Assembly: GCA_963720805.1 (NCBI GenBank) | Contig: CAVRGT010000006.1 | Location: forward strand, 248,001 to 312,000 | Direction of reading: 5' to 3' | Length of the DNA stretch: 64,000 nucleotides | Source: VRUE01 sp963720805 | GTDB taxonomy: Bacteria > Actinomycetota > Thermoleophilia > Solirubrobacterales > 70-9 | Part shown: piece by piece, positions 1 through 8,625 of the stretch | How positions within the stretch are numbered: position 1 is the first letter of the stretch | Layout of the letters: every line of letters starts with the position of its first letter | Notes under the pieces: model-generated | The model's input: only the letters and a program-made list of their open reading frames with translations | Databases searched by the model: none | What the model was told of the DNA's origin: nothing | Program-made: the position numbers and the translations under genes

Positions 1-1555
1 AGTACTGCAGCACGCGTAGCCGGAGGAAATGGAGTGGCGGGTCGGTGTTCTCTTCAGCTCCCTCAAACACCATCACGTTTTTCAGGGGCCGAGGTCGATC
101 CTGTTCGGCGTCTTGCGTAGCCCAGAAGAGGAGGTGGCGATAAAGCAGGCTCCGCGCCACGCGACGCAGCCTCAATCGCTCACGCCCGGAGCCACTTACC
201 CGATTCGCCTCAACCGACTCAAGCAAGCCGCGTAGTTGATAGGTGTGAGTCTTGTCTTGGAGAATGTCTGACGCGAAGATGGTGAGGCTCAAGCCACACT
301 CCCGCAGCGAGCCGTTGTGCCAGGAATGGATGGCCGCAGCGAACTCCCAGTTGTCGTCCTTGAGTTTGGGGTCTTTCTCGTCAGTGCGGAAAATGTCGTA
401 GACCATCAGGTCGACCAGTTCCAAGACATGATCGAGGAATTCGCCCACGCTCGCCTCTGAAAGCTCGGCGGCAAGGTGCGAGGCTTTCTCGGGATCAATC
501 GCGCGCCGCAGCCGCTCGATCGTCTCCCGATCCTTGAGAACCGCGAAACGCTTCTCCATCACCTCCTGGGTTATCGCGATAGGAGACTCGCCCCCTGCTT
601 CACGAGAAGCCATAGGGCGCTTGCTCATCGGAATTCGCCGGGGCCGCGGCAACGTATCCAATGCCTGCTGGATGAGATCGGCATTCTCAGGTCGGACGGC
701 AATCGCGCCACGCACTCGGTGCGGCGAAGACTGAACCATCGCGGCGAGCGTGAAGCCGCAGTCACTGACCACGTCGTTGTCGAGATGGTCGACGTTGTCG
801 ATAATGACGAGGGGCTCGTAGGGCGTGCGCTCGCCGATGTATTTGAGCAGGAACGGCAGCTTGTCGCGGAAGGTTTCCGCAGCGAACCTCGCGGTACCGG
901 CCTTGATGACATCACGGTACTCGTTAGCCGAACCGAAGTAGCGCCACTCTTCGACACTGGAGAGACGTATCCCTTCGCCTTCGAGGGTGTTCTGGAACTC
1001 TTCGAACGCGAGACTCTTCTCGTGCAGATACGCCTGCCACCCTTCGGGATCGCGTAGCTGGTCGCGTAGATGTCCGTAGACCTCTCGATGCATCGTTTCG
1101 GCGACCGAATCGCGATCAATCATGCTTTCGGTGAATTTGTTGGCGTCGAAAACGTACGGTATGAGATTGGCGGCGTGCGAGGGAGGATCGCGATCTGGAA
1201 AAGGGCTAGGCGACTCCGTAAGTTCCTGCATGATCGCTCGCAGCGCAGTCGACTTGCCAGTGCCGCGCTCACCGGTGATCACTGCGATCGTGCCGGTCTC
1301 GAGGGTGTAGATGATGTCCCGCATCTCAGGTCGATCGACGTAGATGTCTGTCCAGAATTTTTCTTCGATCCGCCGCGCCACATACGCGTAGACGTCTTGA
1401 TGGTCACGTGGTGCCGTCATCAACGGCGAGTATTCGAGAGCCGCGTGGATCGCGTTCGTAATCACCTGCAGCTCTCCCTGGTCGGGCAGGGTGTAGTCCC
1501 GGAGCAGGAGCCGCGGTCGGGGCGTCGGAGGCTTTGGTCGCGATAGGGGCGGCAT
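1..1555 (-). CDS. P-loop NTPase, partial (3' end off window)
   Basis: An open minus-strand frame runs from an ATG at 1555 to the window edge without a stop, about 518 residues. A Walker A motif GERGTGKST lies near residue 98 and a Walker B-like stretch PLVIIDNVDHL near residue 240, so this is an ATPase of the AAA/STAND/KAP type. An in-frame GTG at 1594 could add 13 residues that also read like protein. The rest of the visible protein is helical and charged with no domain I can name. It lies downstream of the Rad50-like operon on the same strand but is separated by 545 bases holding a transposase relic, so it is probably its own unit. Function inside a defence island is inference. Confidence 0.7.
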   Translation of the reverse strand, partial: MPPLSRPKPPTPRPRLLLRDYTLPDQGELQVITNAIHAALEYSPLMTAPRDHQDVYAYVARRIEEKFWTDIYVDRPEMRDIIYTLETGTIAVITGERGTGKSTALRAIMQELTESPSPFPDRDPPSHAANLIPYVFDANKFTESMIDRDSVAETMHREVYGHLRDQLRDPEGWQAYLHEKSLAFEEFQNTLEGEGIRLSSVEEWRYFGSANEYRDVIKAGTARFAAETFRDKLPFLLKYIGERTPYEPLVIIDNVDHLDNDVVSDCGFTLAAMVQSSPHRVRGAIAVRPENADLIQQALDTLPRPRRIPMSKRPMASREAGGESPIAITQEVMEKRFAVLKDRETIERLRRAIDPEKASHLAAELSEASVGEFLDHVLELVDLMVYDIFRTDEKDPKLKDDNWEFAAAIHSWHNGSLRECGLSLTIFASDILQDKTHTYQLRGLLESVEANRVSGSGRERLRLRRVARSLLYRHLLFWATQDAEQDRPRPLKNVMVFEGAEENTDPPLHFLRLRVLQY

Positions 1556-1657
1556 GACTTCCCGGAGCGGGCCGTTCGGATGCTTTGACCACACCGACCA
1601 ATGAGGATTCCCCGAGTCGGACGAAGCCTACAAGCAAAGACCGCGAGGTCAATGCCG

Positions 1658-1688
1658 AAAAACGTACTATTAAAAACATACGGTTTTA
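1658..1688 (-). promoter_or_regulatory. AT-rich imperfect inverted repeat upstream of the NTPase gene
   Basis: A short AT-rich block in otherwise GC-rich DNA carries the imperfect arms AAAACGTA and TACGGTTTT around a CTATTAAAAACA centre. It lies about 100 bases upstream of the ATG at 1555 and could hold the promoter and an operator of that gene. Only the sequence symmetry and composition support this. Confidence 0.35.
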
Positions 1689-1689
1689 T

Positions 1690-1992
1690 TGTGTCTCGCC
1701 GCCAAAACGGCGTCCTACTGGGACTTTGGACGGCGAAGTCCGGTCATTGCCTTGATCAGCCGGCCGCGACGCTTGTGGAGGGCAGAGCGCCTGGTCAGTC
1801 TCGGAAACAGGTGGCGAACGCGCTTGCAGGCGATCCGAGCATTGGAGCCCATGCCCTATGGTCGACTGCACCACGCAGTGGGTGAGTACCTCTGAGTCGG
1901 TCAAGCTGCGCTGGGGTTTCCTGGCTTGCCGGCAGTAGATCGTCAGCGGTGCAGAACACAGAGGTGAGCAGCAGGTCAAAGTCAGCGAGCAT
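1690..1992 (-). pseudogene. IS982-like transposase N-terminal relic
   Basis: The minus strand reads MLADFDLLLTSVFCTADDLLP from 1992, then SLTDSEVLTHCVVQ in another frame, then HKRRGRLIKAMTGL in a third. These match in order the opening of IS982-family transposases (a D-L-x-x-L-L-T-x-V-x-x-x-x-D-D-L-L-P start, an L-T-D-S-E-x-L-T segment, and a G-Y-x-K-R-x-x-x-L segment). The catalytic part is missing and at least two frame changes are needed, so it is a dead fragment. It fills most of the gap between the NTPase and the Rad50-like gene. Nothing else is visible in 1555-2100. Confidence 0.5.
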
Positions 1993-2099
1993 CGAGGCCC
2001 CTTTGGGTCGGCGGTGATAGCTGAGCACCGCCGACTTCGGCCTCTTCCTGTCTCCCCTTCGGTACGGTTCGACCAAGGCTCGCCGTTCAATTTACTCGT

Positions 2100-4241
2100 T
2101 TAGGAAGGAACCGCAATTCGGAGCGGCTCGGGGTCTCCGGGGGCCTCGGCTTCGCGCACCGTTGGGCCGCTGCGGCCCCACCCGTCAATTTCAATGACCC
2201 GCGTTGGGGGCCCCTCTCCAACTGGCCGGAGCTTACGAGCGAGCAGAGCGCCAAATCTCTGATCGTGAGTCGAGAGCAGGAGCTGACGCTGCCCCTTTGT
2301 GCCGCGCAGCAAATCAACCAAACCGAGCAGATTGACGTCGTCGAGGCTCTGCAGGGGATCGTCGAGCATCGCAATCGGCAGCGGCACCGACGGCAATCCA
2401 AGGTTCAGGGCTAGAAAGACGGAGACCGCGAGAGCGTTGAGCTGGGAACTGGAGAGAACCTCCTCAGGCTGCTCGACGGAGAGAGTCGCAAACTGATCAT
2501 CAAGAGCGGCGCTCAGATGCCCCCGACCGCGCGCTACCTTCGAGAGCAACCTGACCGCACGAAAGCAAGGGTGGGGGTCGACCGTGCCGTAGATCGTCTG
2601 CAGCAGGGGGTCAAGCCGTCTTAGTTCAGCCTCAACCACAGATGCGGACGCTTCACGCAGCGCCTCAAGGATTTGCGAGGTGAGATCGCCGGTCCTCTTA
2701 CGCGCCGCGACCACTTCCCCAAGCTCCCTCACTTCGTTGCGTTCAGCCTCAATTGTGCCTCGAAGCTCCTGTGCCCTCGCCAGCTCGCTCGCCCCAACGA
2801 GGTCTACGGAGAGTTGCTCGCCCTCTGCCTGACATGCATCGATTGCCTCCTTGGCCTCGCGGGATAACGAGATCAATGCAGTGAGTGCCTCGACATCCTG
2901 ACCCTCCCCCGCAGCCGACAGACCAAGCTCGTCGAGGCGCTTGTCGCTCTCACCCTTCCAGGCATCGATCTCACGCTCGGCGCTCTCGGCTTGCCTCAGG
3001 GCTGCCTGCGCGGAGGAGAGCTCGGCTTCGCGACCTTGCACCGCCTCGGCAAGCTCCATGGTCTGGGCCTCTGGATCCTCTTCAGGGCTCGATCCGGCGG
3101 CCTCGATCAACTGCTTGAGATTGGCACGGGTGTGGCTGTGGTCATGCTCTTGGCCGCAGACCGGACAGGAGCCGTCAATATGGCGAATAGCCAGTTCGGC
3201 AAGGGCGCCGAGTTCCTCGACTGCCTGGCGATGCTCGACCTGTTTTCTTCGCTGCTCTGCCGCCGCCAGTTCGCCAACCCCCAGAGCATCGCTGGCCGCG
3301 GCCAAATGGCTCTCTGCCTCCAAGACAACGCGCCTTAGCTTCGGAAGGTCAGCGGCCTCTTTGGTAGGCGTGCGTTTCTTGGTTTCCGAGAGCAGTGATT
3401 CGGCAGAAACCAGGCGTCGTTCAGCCCGCAGGCGCGCCGACTCGAGCAGCCGAAGCGCCGCCTCGAGTACATTCGCCGCCTCGGCACTCGACGGAGTGGG
3501 CACCTCTCGCTCGCCGCTCGCAGGTTCTAGCTCTTGTGCGTTCGGCCACCACGCAGCCCAGCGCTCCGCTATCCGCTCAACCGAGGCCCCGTCGACCGAA
3601 CCCAGCGCACTGAACTGAGCCTCATGGACATCGAGCCTCTGAGCGGCCTCTGAGAATTCTCTGTCTTTTGCGTTCGTGGTTCGCGACCAACTGAGCCTTG
3701 CGCTTTCGAGCTCGCGCGCGAGTTCGGTGACGCGGCCAGCACCGGCAAGCTCAGAGACGGCGGCAAAGCGAGCCTTGTCGTCATCGCCTTCAACGAAATC
3801 CCTGACCAGATCCTGCTGCAGGTAGACGCTACGGGTAAGGGCGTTGGCCAGCGCCTTCGGCCCGTCTGGTGCCTGCTCTGCCTCGGGCCAAAGCGCAATG
3901 TGAAGCGCGGAGGTCGCGCTCGTCCCGTCGGTTCGCTTTCCCTGCCACTCGACCGATAGTCCGCCCGGATCGCGACGGACGATCCTCAAAGGCAAGGCAT
4001 TATCAGAACTGAGCTCAAGCTCGACCCGGGCCTCGCCGCCCTGCGAATAGAGCGAGCGAATTCTGGGATTCTCTCCCAGTCGCGGCAGCAAACCAGTCAA
4101 TCCCCAGAGGATCGCGTCAAAGAATGAGGTCTTACCCTGACCATTGGCGGCTACGAGGACAATCGCATCGGCATCGAGATTAAATTGGTGTTCGCCGGCA
4201 AACCCTCTGAAATCGCTGATAATTAGGGATTTCAGCTTCAT
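2100..4241 (-). CDS. Rad50/SbcC-like ABC ATPase with zinc hook
   Basis: A 713-residue SMC/Rad50-type ATPase. Walker A is at residues 33-39 (NGQGKTS) after the typical LIISDFRGF opening. Long heptad-rich coiled-coil arms flank a central zinc hook CPVCG near residue 358. The ABC signature LSSSQ is near 595, Walker B AMLDDP near 625 and the H-loop STHD near 657. All nucleotide-binding elements are intact, so it is probably active. The ATG overlaps the stop of the upstream gene (ATGA), making it the last gene of a translationally coupled trio with a SIR2-like protein and a small protein. Rad50-like ATPases in such trios usually act as the DNA- or invader-sensing motor; that role is inferred. The full domain set argues against a housekeeping RecF or plain RecN. 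Confidence 0.85.
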   Translation of the reverse strand: MKLKSLIISDFRGFAGEHQFNLDADAIVLVAANGQGKTSFFDAILWGLTGLLPRLGENPRIRSLYSQGGEARVELELSSDNALPLRIVRRDPGGLSVEWQGKRTDGTSATSALHIALWPEAEQAPDGPKALANALTRSVYLQQDLVRDFVEGDDDKARFAAVSELAGAGRVTELARELESARLSWSRTTNAKDREFSEAAQRLDVHEAQFSALGSVDGASVERIAERWAAWWPNAQELEPASGEREVPTPSSAEAANVLEAALRLLESARLRAERRLVSAESLLSETKKRTPTKEAADLPKLRRVVLEAESHLAAASDALGVGELAAAEQRRKQVEHRQAVEELGALAELAIRHIDGSCPVCGQEHDHSHTRANLKQLIEAAGSSPEEDPEAQTMELAEAVQGREAELSSAQAALRQAESAEREIDAWKGESDKRLDELGLSAAGEGQDVEALTALISLSREAKEAIDACQAEGEQLSVDLVGASELARAQELRGTIEAERNEVRELGEVVAARKRTGDLTSQILEALREASASVVEAELRRLDPLLQTIYGTVDPHPCFRAVRLLSKVARGRGHLSAALDDQFATLSVEQPEEVLSSSQLNALAVSVFLALNLGLPSVPLPIAMLDDPLQSLDDVNLLGLVDLLRGTKGQRQLLLSTHDQRFGALLARKLRPVGEGPPTRVIEIDGWGRSGPTVREAEAPGDPEPLRIAVPS

Positions 4242-4834
4242 CGGTCGGTCTCCAGACGATGGAGCGCATCGATCAGGGAACTGCGCTCGCGGAAGGCACC
4301 GAGCAGCCGTTCGGTGGCTTCTGTGTTTATTCCCTCTTCGGCGAGCAGATCCGGCAGAACGTCCAGAGCAGAGGTTGCATCTCCAGAGACGATCTCGATC
4401 TCGATCGGCAGCAGCGACGAGAGAGCCCGCCGCACATCGCCGAGACTGCGAAGCTCATCCCCCGCAGCAACCAGCTTTCGCACTCGGAAGGTGTCATAGC
4501 GAATCTCATCCAATTCGCCTCGACGCGAGGGCGGACAAGGATCGAGGGTGAGCAAGACCAGATAGCCGTCCCATGACTTCTCGATTGCCTTTGTCATATG
4601 AGTCGAGATCAGTTCAACCAGGCCCGACTGCGCGTTGGTCCAACTCTCACGAAGCTCTGCCCAGGTATCGAAAACCATGAGCATCACTACCCGGTACTCA
4701 TCCTCAAAGAAGCGTCCTCCGACGGCTTCAAGGCCGTCGAGTCGCGCCGAGCTTATCTGTGTGTACCCAGCCTCGACTAGGTAGCTCGACACAGCGGCCT
4801 TGAGATTGGTCGGCGTGAGCGAAGAAGACTCCAT
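4238..4834 (-). CDS. Uncharacterised middle protein of SIR2/Rad50-like operon
   Basis: A 198-residue soluble protein without a signal peptide. I do not recognise its family. It has a predicted alpha/beta core (YRVVMLMVFDTWAEL near 50-62, YLVLLTLDPCPP near 92-103) and a helical C-terminus. The ATG at 4834 shares one base with the stop of the upstream gene (TGATG), and its own stop overlaps the next ATG. Such coupling suggests a fixed stoichiometry with the ATPase. Its size and place resemble the middle component of ABC-three-component (ABC-3C) systems, but no diagnostic motif supports that, so it is inference only. Confidence 0.7.
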   Translation of the reverse strand: MESSSLTPTNLKAAVSSYLVEAGYTQISSARLDGLEAVGGRFFEDEYRVVMLMVFDTWAELRESWTNAQSGLVELISTHMTKAIEKSWDGYLVLLTLDPCPPSRRGELDEIRYDTFRVRKLVAAGDELRSLGDVRRALSSLLPIEIEIVSGDATSALDVLPDLLAEEGINTEATERLLGAFRERSSLIDALHRLETDR

Positions 4835-6264
4835 CAAGCCATCATCTCCTTTGCGAGGGTCGGCTTGGCTCGCAGCTCGTCGACACTCACCAGTCGCAGA
4901 GGCTCATCCTCACCGAGGATACTCTCGCCAGTGGCCGAGGATCCGACCACATTTTCGGGTGGCACTGGATCAGGGCGCTCGCCCTGAACTCCACTAACCA
5001 GAGCGAAATTTGGCTTCCTCGCAGCGACCCCCTCCCTAACACGCTTTTGGTGAAGCTCGGCTTCGACGGCTCCCCAGCGCATCTCTCCACGTCCCGAACC
5101 GATCGCCACCGACCCCACCAGCTCCTGCTCGCTGATGAAATCAACGACGCCGTCTGGGCCAAAGACGGCTTCGCAATCGGCGGCGTCCTCCACCAGGCCC
5201 AATGCCAACAACAGGTCGGCGATCAGTTGAACCTCGCCGGACGAGCGCGGTAGGTAGGCGACCTCCGCCAGCAACCAACGCGCCCGCAAGCGACCTAGAT
5301 CAACTAGACCGAGACCGCCGAGCCGGCGGCGCAGATCGACTGGAGTGGAGTCTTGCCATTCTTCCCGCCTGGCAATAGCGACGCACGCTCTTCTGAGCTC
5401 GTCGATGTGAACCAAGACCAAGCGCGCCGAGAGCGCTTCCATGAACTCACACCACCCATACTGGAGATAATCAGCTTCTGGGATCGCAAGCGCTTCGGCG
5501 AAGTCCGAATCACCGTAGGCACTTGGGTCGACTTGAAAGGTCTTGACTTTTCCTTCGGATGCTTTGCGAATCTTCTCGGTGGTCTCGACCAATACCGCCG
5601 CGCGAGACCCGAGGCCGGCAAACACTGCCACCGAAGAGGCCATCACTCGAGCGGTCATCATCTCCTCCCACTCGCCCTTCCAGGACTCCTCGAGGTCCAG
5701 CGAACGCAAGACCCATTCTTCGGGATCCGCTTCGACGCTTCGATGTAGGTAGATGAAGTTGACGCTGGAAATCTCGCCATGATCGTCGGGGCCTCGGATC
5801 ACGGCGACGTGGTTAGTAATGCCAAGTTCGCCCAATGCCAACTGGAGACTCAGGTCAAAGTTCAGAGAGAGCACGGCGGATACCGCGCCCTCACGGAGCA
5901 GGGCGGCTGCAATCGTCGTGCCTAGGTTCGGCGCTTTACTGCGGAAGTCAGTTCTCGGCAGCTCCTCGACGAGGGGAACCTGACTACCGGTTTTAGCGTA
6001 GACGACCTCAGCCAACTCGGAGAGGTCAGAGGGATCGTCGCACTCGCCCGCAACAAGGACCCCATTGTCTACTAGCCGCTGGTGAGCCATTTCTGAGCAT
6101 TCTCCAGCGAGGGGAATTTTGGTCGGCTCCTCACATGATGCGCCCGCCCCAATCACGAGCACGATCCGACCGCCGCCGTCTGCAGCAATCGCCGCTAGAA
6201 GATCGGGTGGAATTCGAACCTCATTGTCAGTCAAGGTCGGTATCTCCTCGCATCTTTGACCCAT
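4834..6264 (-). CDS. SIR2-like (NADase-fold) protein
   Basis: The N-terminal half has a SIR2-like Rossmann pattern: a glycine-rich IVLVIGAGAS start near residue 36, SLNFDLSLQLAL in the place of the TTNxD segment, YLHRSVEADPEEW in the place of the LHG-S segment, and VAVFAGLGSR for the closing strand. SIR2-like domains in bacterial defence operons often degrade NAD+. The C-terminal 200 residues are not recognised and may be the sensor or partner-binding part. It is first in the overlapping trio. ATG 6264 is chosen because CAGGG sits just upstream; a GTG at 6297 is an alternative. The usual NTN/D asparagine is present (N-F-D) but the histidine context is altered (L-H-R), so catalysis is not assured. 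Confidence 0.65.
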   Translation of the reverse strand: MGQRCEEIPTLTDNEVRIPPDLLAAIAADGGGRIVLVIGAGASCEEPTKIPLAGECSEMAHQRLVDNGVLVAGECDDPSDLSELAEVVYAKTGSQVPLVEELPRTDFRSKAPNLGTTIAAALLREGAVSAVLSLNFDLSLQLALGELGITNHVAVIRGPDDHGEISSVNFIYLHRSVEADPEEWVLRSLDLEESWKGEWEEMMTARVMASSVAVFAGLGSRAAVLVETTEKIRKASEGKVKTFQVDPSAYGDSDFAEALAIPEADYLQYGWCEFMEALSARLVLVHIDELRRACVAIARREEWQDSTPVDLRRRLGGLGLVDLGRLRARWLLAEVAYLPRSSGEVQLIADLLLALGLVEDAADCEAVFGPDGVVDFISEQELVGSVAIGSGRGEMRWGAVEAELHQKRVREGVAARKPNFALVSGVQGERPDPVPPENVVGSSATGESILGEDEPLRLVSVDELRAKPTLAKEMMA

Positions 6265-6367
6265 AAACCCTGGGCTCCGAAACTCGGCAGCTTGCACTCG
6301 CCAAGTGACTCACGGAGGTAGCGACCGGAGTCGGCAGCGATTTGCTGGACCGTCGCCCGCCTGAACA

Positions 6368-7384
6368 TCACGTCCACACCGAGGCCGAATCAGCAACGTA
6401 GAAATAGGCCTCAAGCGGCTTTTGGGCAGGCCGACTCAAGGTGAGCGCCTCGGCACGCTGGCGAATCGCCCGATTTTCCTCATCGTCAGGGTCACCGTGA
6501 AGGCTGACGAAAATCGCCTTGAACTTTGCTTCGACGACCGCACGCAAGACGTGACCGTCGTTCTCGGCCAACGAATGACCATGAATGAAGAGCGAGCCAT
6601 CACAGGAACTGAGCGAGCGAAGGCACTTGCCGAGATAGGCATGGGCAAGAACGCCAGAGAGCTTTTCGGCAGCTGTTCCCTCAGTGACGATCAGAGGGAA
6701 TGCGCCAGTGTCCAATTGCTCGCGGATCTGATCGACAAGAGCAATACCAGTGCGACTGAAGGTTAGCTTCCTTAGCGTGGCACCTTCATCGTAGAGGTGG
6801 AGTCCGCCGTGTAGGAAGAACACGTTCTGGCCATACTGGTTGTAGCTGTTCCAGGCGACCCAATCGGCCGTTGGCTCGTCGGGATCGGCACGGAATCCAT
6901 CGTCATGCTTGAAGCTGGGCTCAAGCTCCTGCAGCATCGCCCAGTAGAGGAGCAGGTCGTAGTTGAGGGTGTAGAAGCGCTCGAAGTGCGCGAGGAACTG
7001 GCGAGCCGATTCATACTCTGCATTCTCGATCTCGCCAACGTTGTCGGGATGCTTCTTAGCCAGCGTGTTGGCGAGGATGTCCTTGAGACAGTCGGCGTCG
7101 GCGTGAAGCCGTGCGCTCAGCCTGGGGTCCGAAGTCTCATAGAAATCTGCCATCCTCGCCGCCGCTCGCAGGGAGCGGATCACCAGCTCGAAGTCAGCCG
7201 TTTGCTCACTCTCGAACAACGCCGTGCCAGCGACCGAAAGCGGTTCTAGATCAGCTTCGTCGAGGATCCGCTTGTAGTTGAAGCAATCCGGCCGACATGC
7301 GATGCTGAAGCCATTCCCAAGCAGCAGGTGGCGCCTCTTGTGAATCTCCTGAGAGCGCGCCAGCGCCTCCACGAAAGAGAGCAC
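6368..7384 (-). CDS. DUF4917 family protein (SIR2-like fold)
   Basis: A 338-residue protein with the DUF4917 hallmarks: HLLLGNGFSIAC near residue 20, FYTLNYDLLLYWA near 137, VFFLHGGLHLYDE near 190 and SLFIHGHSLAENDGHVL near 266. The pattern (glycine loop, NYD, HGG, GHS) parallels SIR2-type NAD-binding enzymes, and DUF4917 proteins occur in phage-defence neighbourhoods. The start is GTG at 7384, five bases after the stop of the upstream 191-residue gene, so the two are one transcription unit. This gives the island two different SIR2-like genes in a row. Confidence 0.75.
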   Translation of the reverse strand: MLSFVEALARSQEIHKRRHLLLGNGFSIACRPDCFNYKRILDEADLEPLSVAGTALFESEQTADFELVIRSLRAAARMADFYETSDPRLSARLHADADCLKDILANTLAKKHPDNVGEIENAEYESARQFLAHFERFYTLNYDLLLYWAMLQELEPSFKHDDGFRADPDEPTADWVAWNSYNQYGQNVFFLHGGLHLYDEGATLRKLTFSRTGIALVDQIREQLDTGAFPLIVTEGTAAEKLSGVLAHAYLGKCLRSLSSCDGSLFIHGHSLAENDGHVLRAVVEAKFKAIFVSLHGDPDDEENRAIRQRAEALTLSRPAQKPLEAYFYVADSASVWT

Positions 7385-7389
7385 TACGC

Positions 7390-7965
7390 TTAGGCGCCTA
7401 CGGCCTTAATGCTGTGATGGCAGTTTGGGCCGCTGGGAATCGAAAAGATGCTTCGGTCGGCTTCGCTTGGGGGCCAATAGCGCACACGATGACCATTTAT
7501 CACGTCCCGCAGGGAAAACTGCTTGCCCTCCCACTCTGAGCACTCACCGCGTGGTACATAGGCACTGTCAGCCCGATAGACAACACAATCCTTCTCACCA
7601 CGGCCGACCAAGGCGGTGGCAAGACCTCGAATGTAGGCGATGTTGAACTCTCCGAAGCAGAGCCTTCGAATCGCATCAGCCTTGTTGTAGTCGACCAGCG
7701 TGATGCCCTTTTTCGTCTTGCGGGCCAAATGAGTATCCCAATAAGCAAGATCTGACATCCGTTCTCGGAGCCACTCGTCATCTTGCTCGGTCAAGGCCTC
7801 TGGCATCGCGACAGCAAAGGCATCCCACCCCACTGCGGTGAGCTGCTTGCCGCACGGCCGCATGGGTCCCGAGATGGCCCCAAGGGTAGCCCACTCTTCT
7901 TGCCAACATGCACCCATAGTCGCGCGAACGTCCGCCTCGTCAAGGTGGTGGTATTCGAACCCCAT
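7390..7965 (-). CDS. Unrecognised protein paired with DUF4917 gene
   Basis: A 191-residue soluble protein preceded by AGGGG seven bases before its ATG. I do not recognise the family. Visible features are tryptophan-rich N-terminal segments (CWQEEWATL) and a conserved-looking C-terminal block FNIAYIRGLATAL, YRADSAYVPRGECSEWEG and GHRVRYWPP, which reads like a compact enzyme or phage-type domain with one Cys and several Arg. It is the promoter-proximal gene of a pair with the DUF4917 gene and is divergent from the RES toxin-antitoxin genes. Confidence 0.6.
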   Translation of the reverse strand: MGFEYHHLDEADVRATMGACWQEEWATLGAISGPMRPCGKQLTAVGWDAFAVAMPEALTEQDDEWLRERMSDLAYWDTHLARKTKKGITLVDYNKADAIRRLCFGEFNIAYIRGLATALVGRGEKDCVVYRADSAYVPRGECSEWEGKQFSLRDVINGHRVRYWPPSEADRSIFSIPSGPNCHHSIKAVGA

Positions 7966-8077
7966 TTGCCCCTGCCTTCTAACAAACTCAATTGGCTATA
8001 ATTTACCTGCGCACTCGAAGCGTACATCGCAGACTCAAACGGCGACCGCTGGGGCCTGCATGCCGCACATTTACTCC

Positions 8078-8106
8078 TTGACGGTTGACGAGGTTGACGC
8101 TAGGCT
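8078..8106 (+). promoter_or_regulatory. Promoter with three TTGACG repeats for the RES TA operon
   Basis: TTGACG occurs at 8078, 8085 and 8094. The first pairs with TAGGCT at 8101-8106 across a 17-base spacer, a good -35/-10 arrangement ending ten bases before the ATG at 8116. The second and third copies lie between the boxes and could be antitoxin-binding iterons. Confidence 0.45.
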
Positions 8107-8115
8107 AATAGCTGA

Positions 8116-8625
8116 ATGACAGCCAATCCAGCCCTCCTAGATCGCACCGTTGAAGAGTTCCGGCGCACGCTCACTGAGATCGGTGGGCAACCGAGTTCGG
8201 CTGATGACGCCGAGGTTCTGGGGCGCCGCGCGGCGATGGTCGTACTCGCCGGCGGGGCCTGGGAACGAGCTCTTGGGGAGCTGCTGACGAGCGCCGAAGC
8301 TCGCATTTTGCTCGGCGGGATCAGTCGCGAGGCGCTGCGCAAGCGGGTTCTCAGTGGCTCGGTGCTCGCCCTGCGCGATGATGCCGACCTGATCCGCTAT
8401 CCGCGTTGGCAATTCGATGCCGGCAACAGCGCTCCCTTTAGGGCGATCAAGGAGCTCAACGAGATCTTCGGCGATGCGGGGCTCGACCCGTGGACGCTCG
8501 CCGCATTTGCCACCACTCCCCAGCCGGAGCTTGGCAACCGGGCGCCGGTTGATTCGTTCGCCGACGCGGACATCGAGCCCTTGCTTCTCTCGGCTCACCG
8601 CACCGTGGCTGACCTGAAGCGTTGA
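8116..8625 (+). CDS. RES-partner antitoxin (MbcA/ParS/Xre type)
   Basis: A 169-residue protein with a compact DNA-binding core: EARILLGGISREALRKRVLSG followed by LRYP-like ALRDDADLIRYPRWQFD, as in the MbcA/ParS antitoxins that partner RES-domain toxins (Mycobacterium tuberculosis MbcA-MbcT is the described example). The C-terminal region after residue 100 would block the toxin active site. Its stop overlaps the toxin start (TTGA). The promoter just upstream holds repeats that suggest autoregulation. Confidence 0.75.
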   Translation: MTANPALLDRTVEEFRRTLTEIGGQPSSADDAEVLGRRAAMVVLAGGAWERALGELLTSAEARILLGGISREALRKRVLSGSVLALRDDADLIRYPRWQFDAGNSAPFRAIKELNEIFGDAGLDPWTLAAFATTPQPELGNRAPVDSFADADIEPLLLSAHRTVADLKR

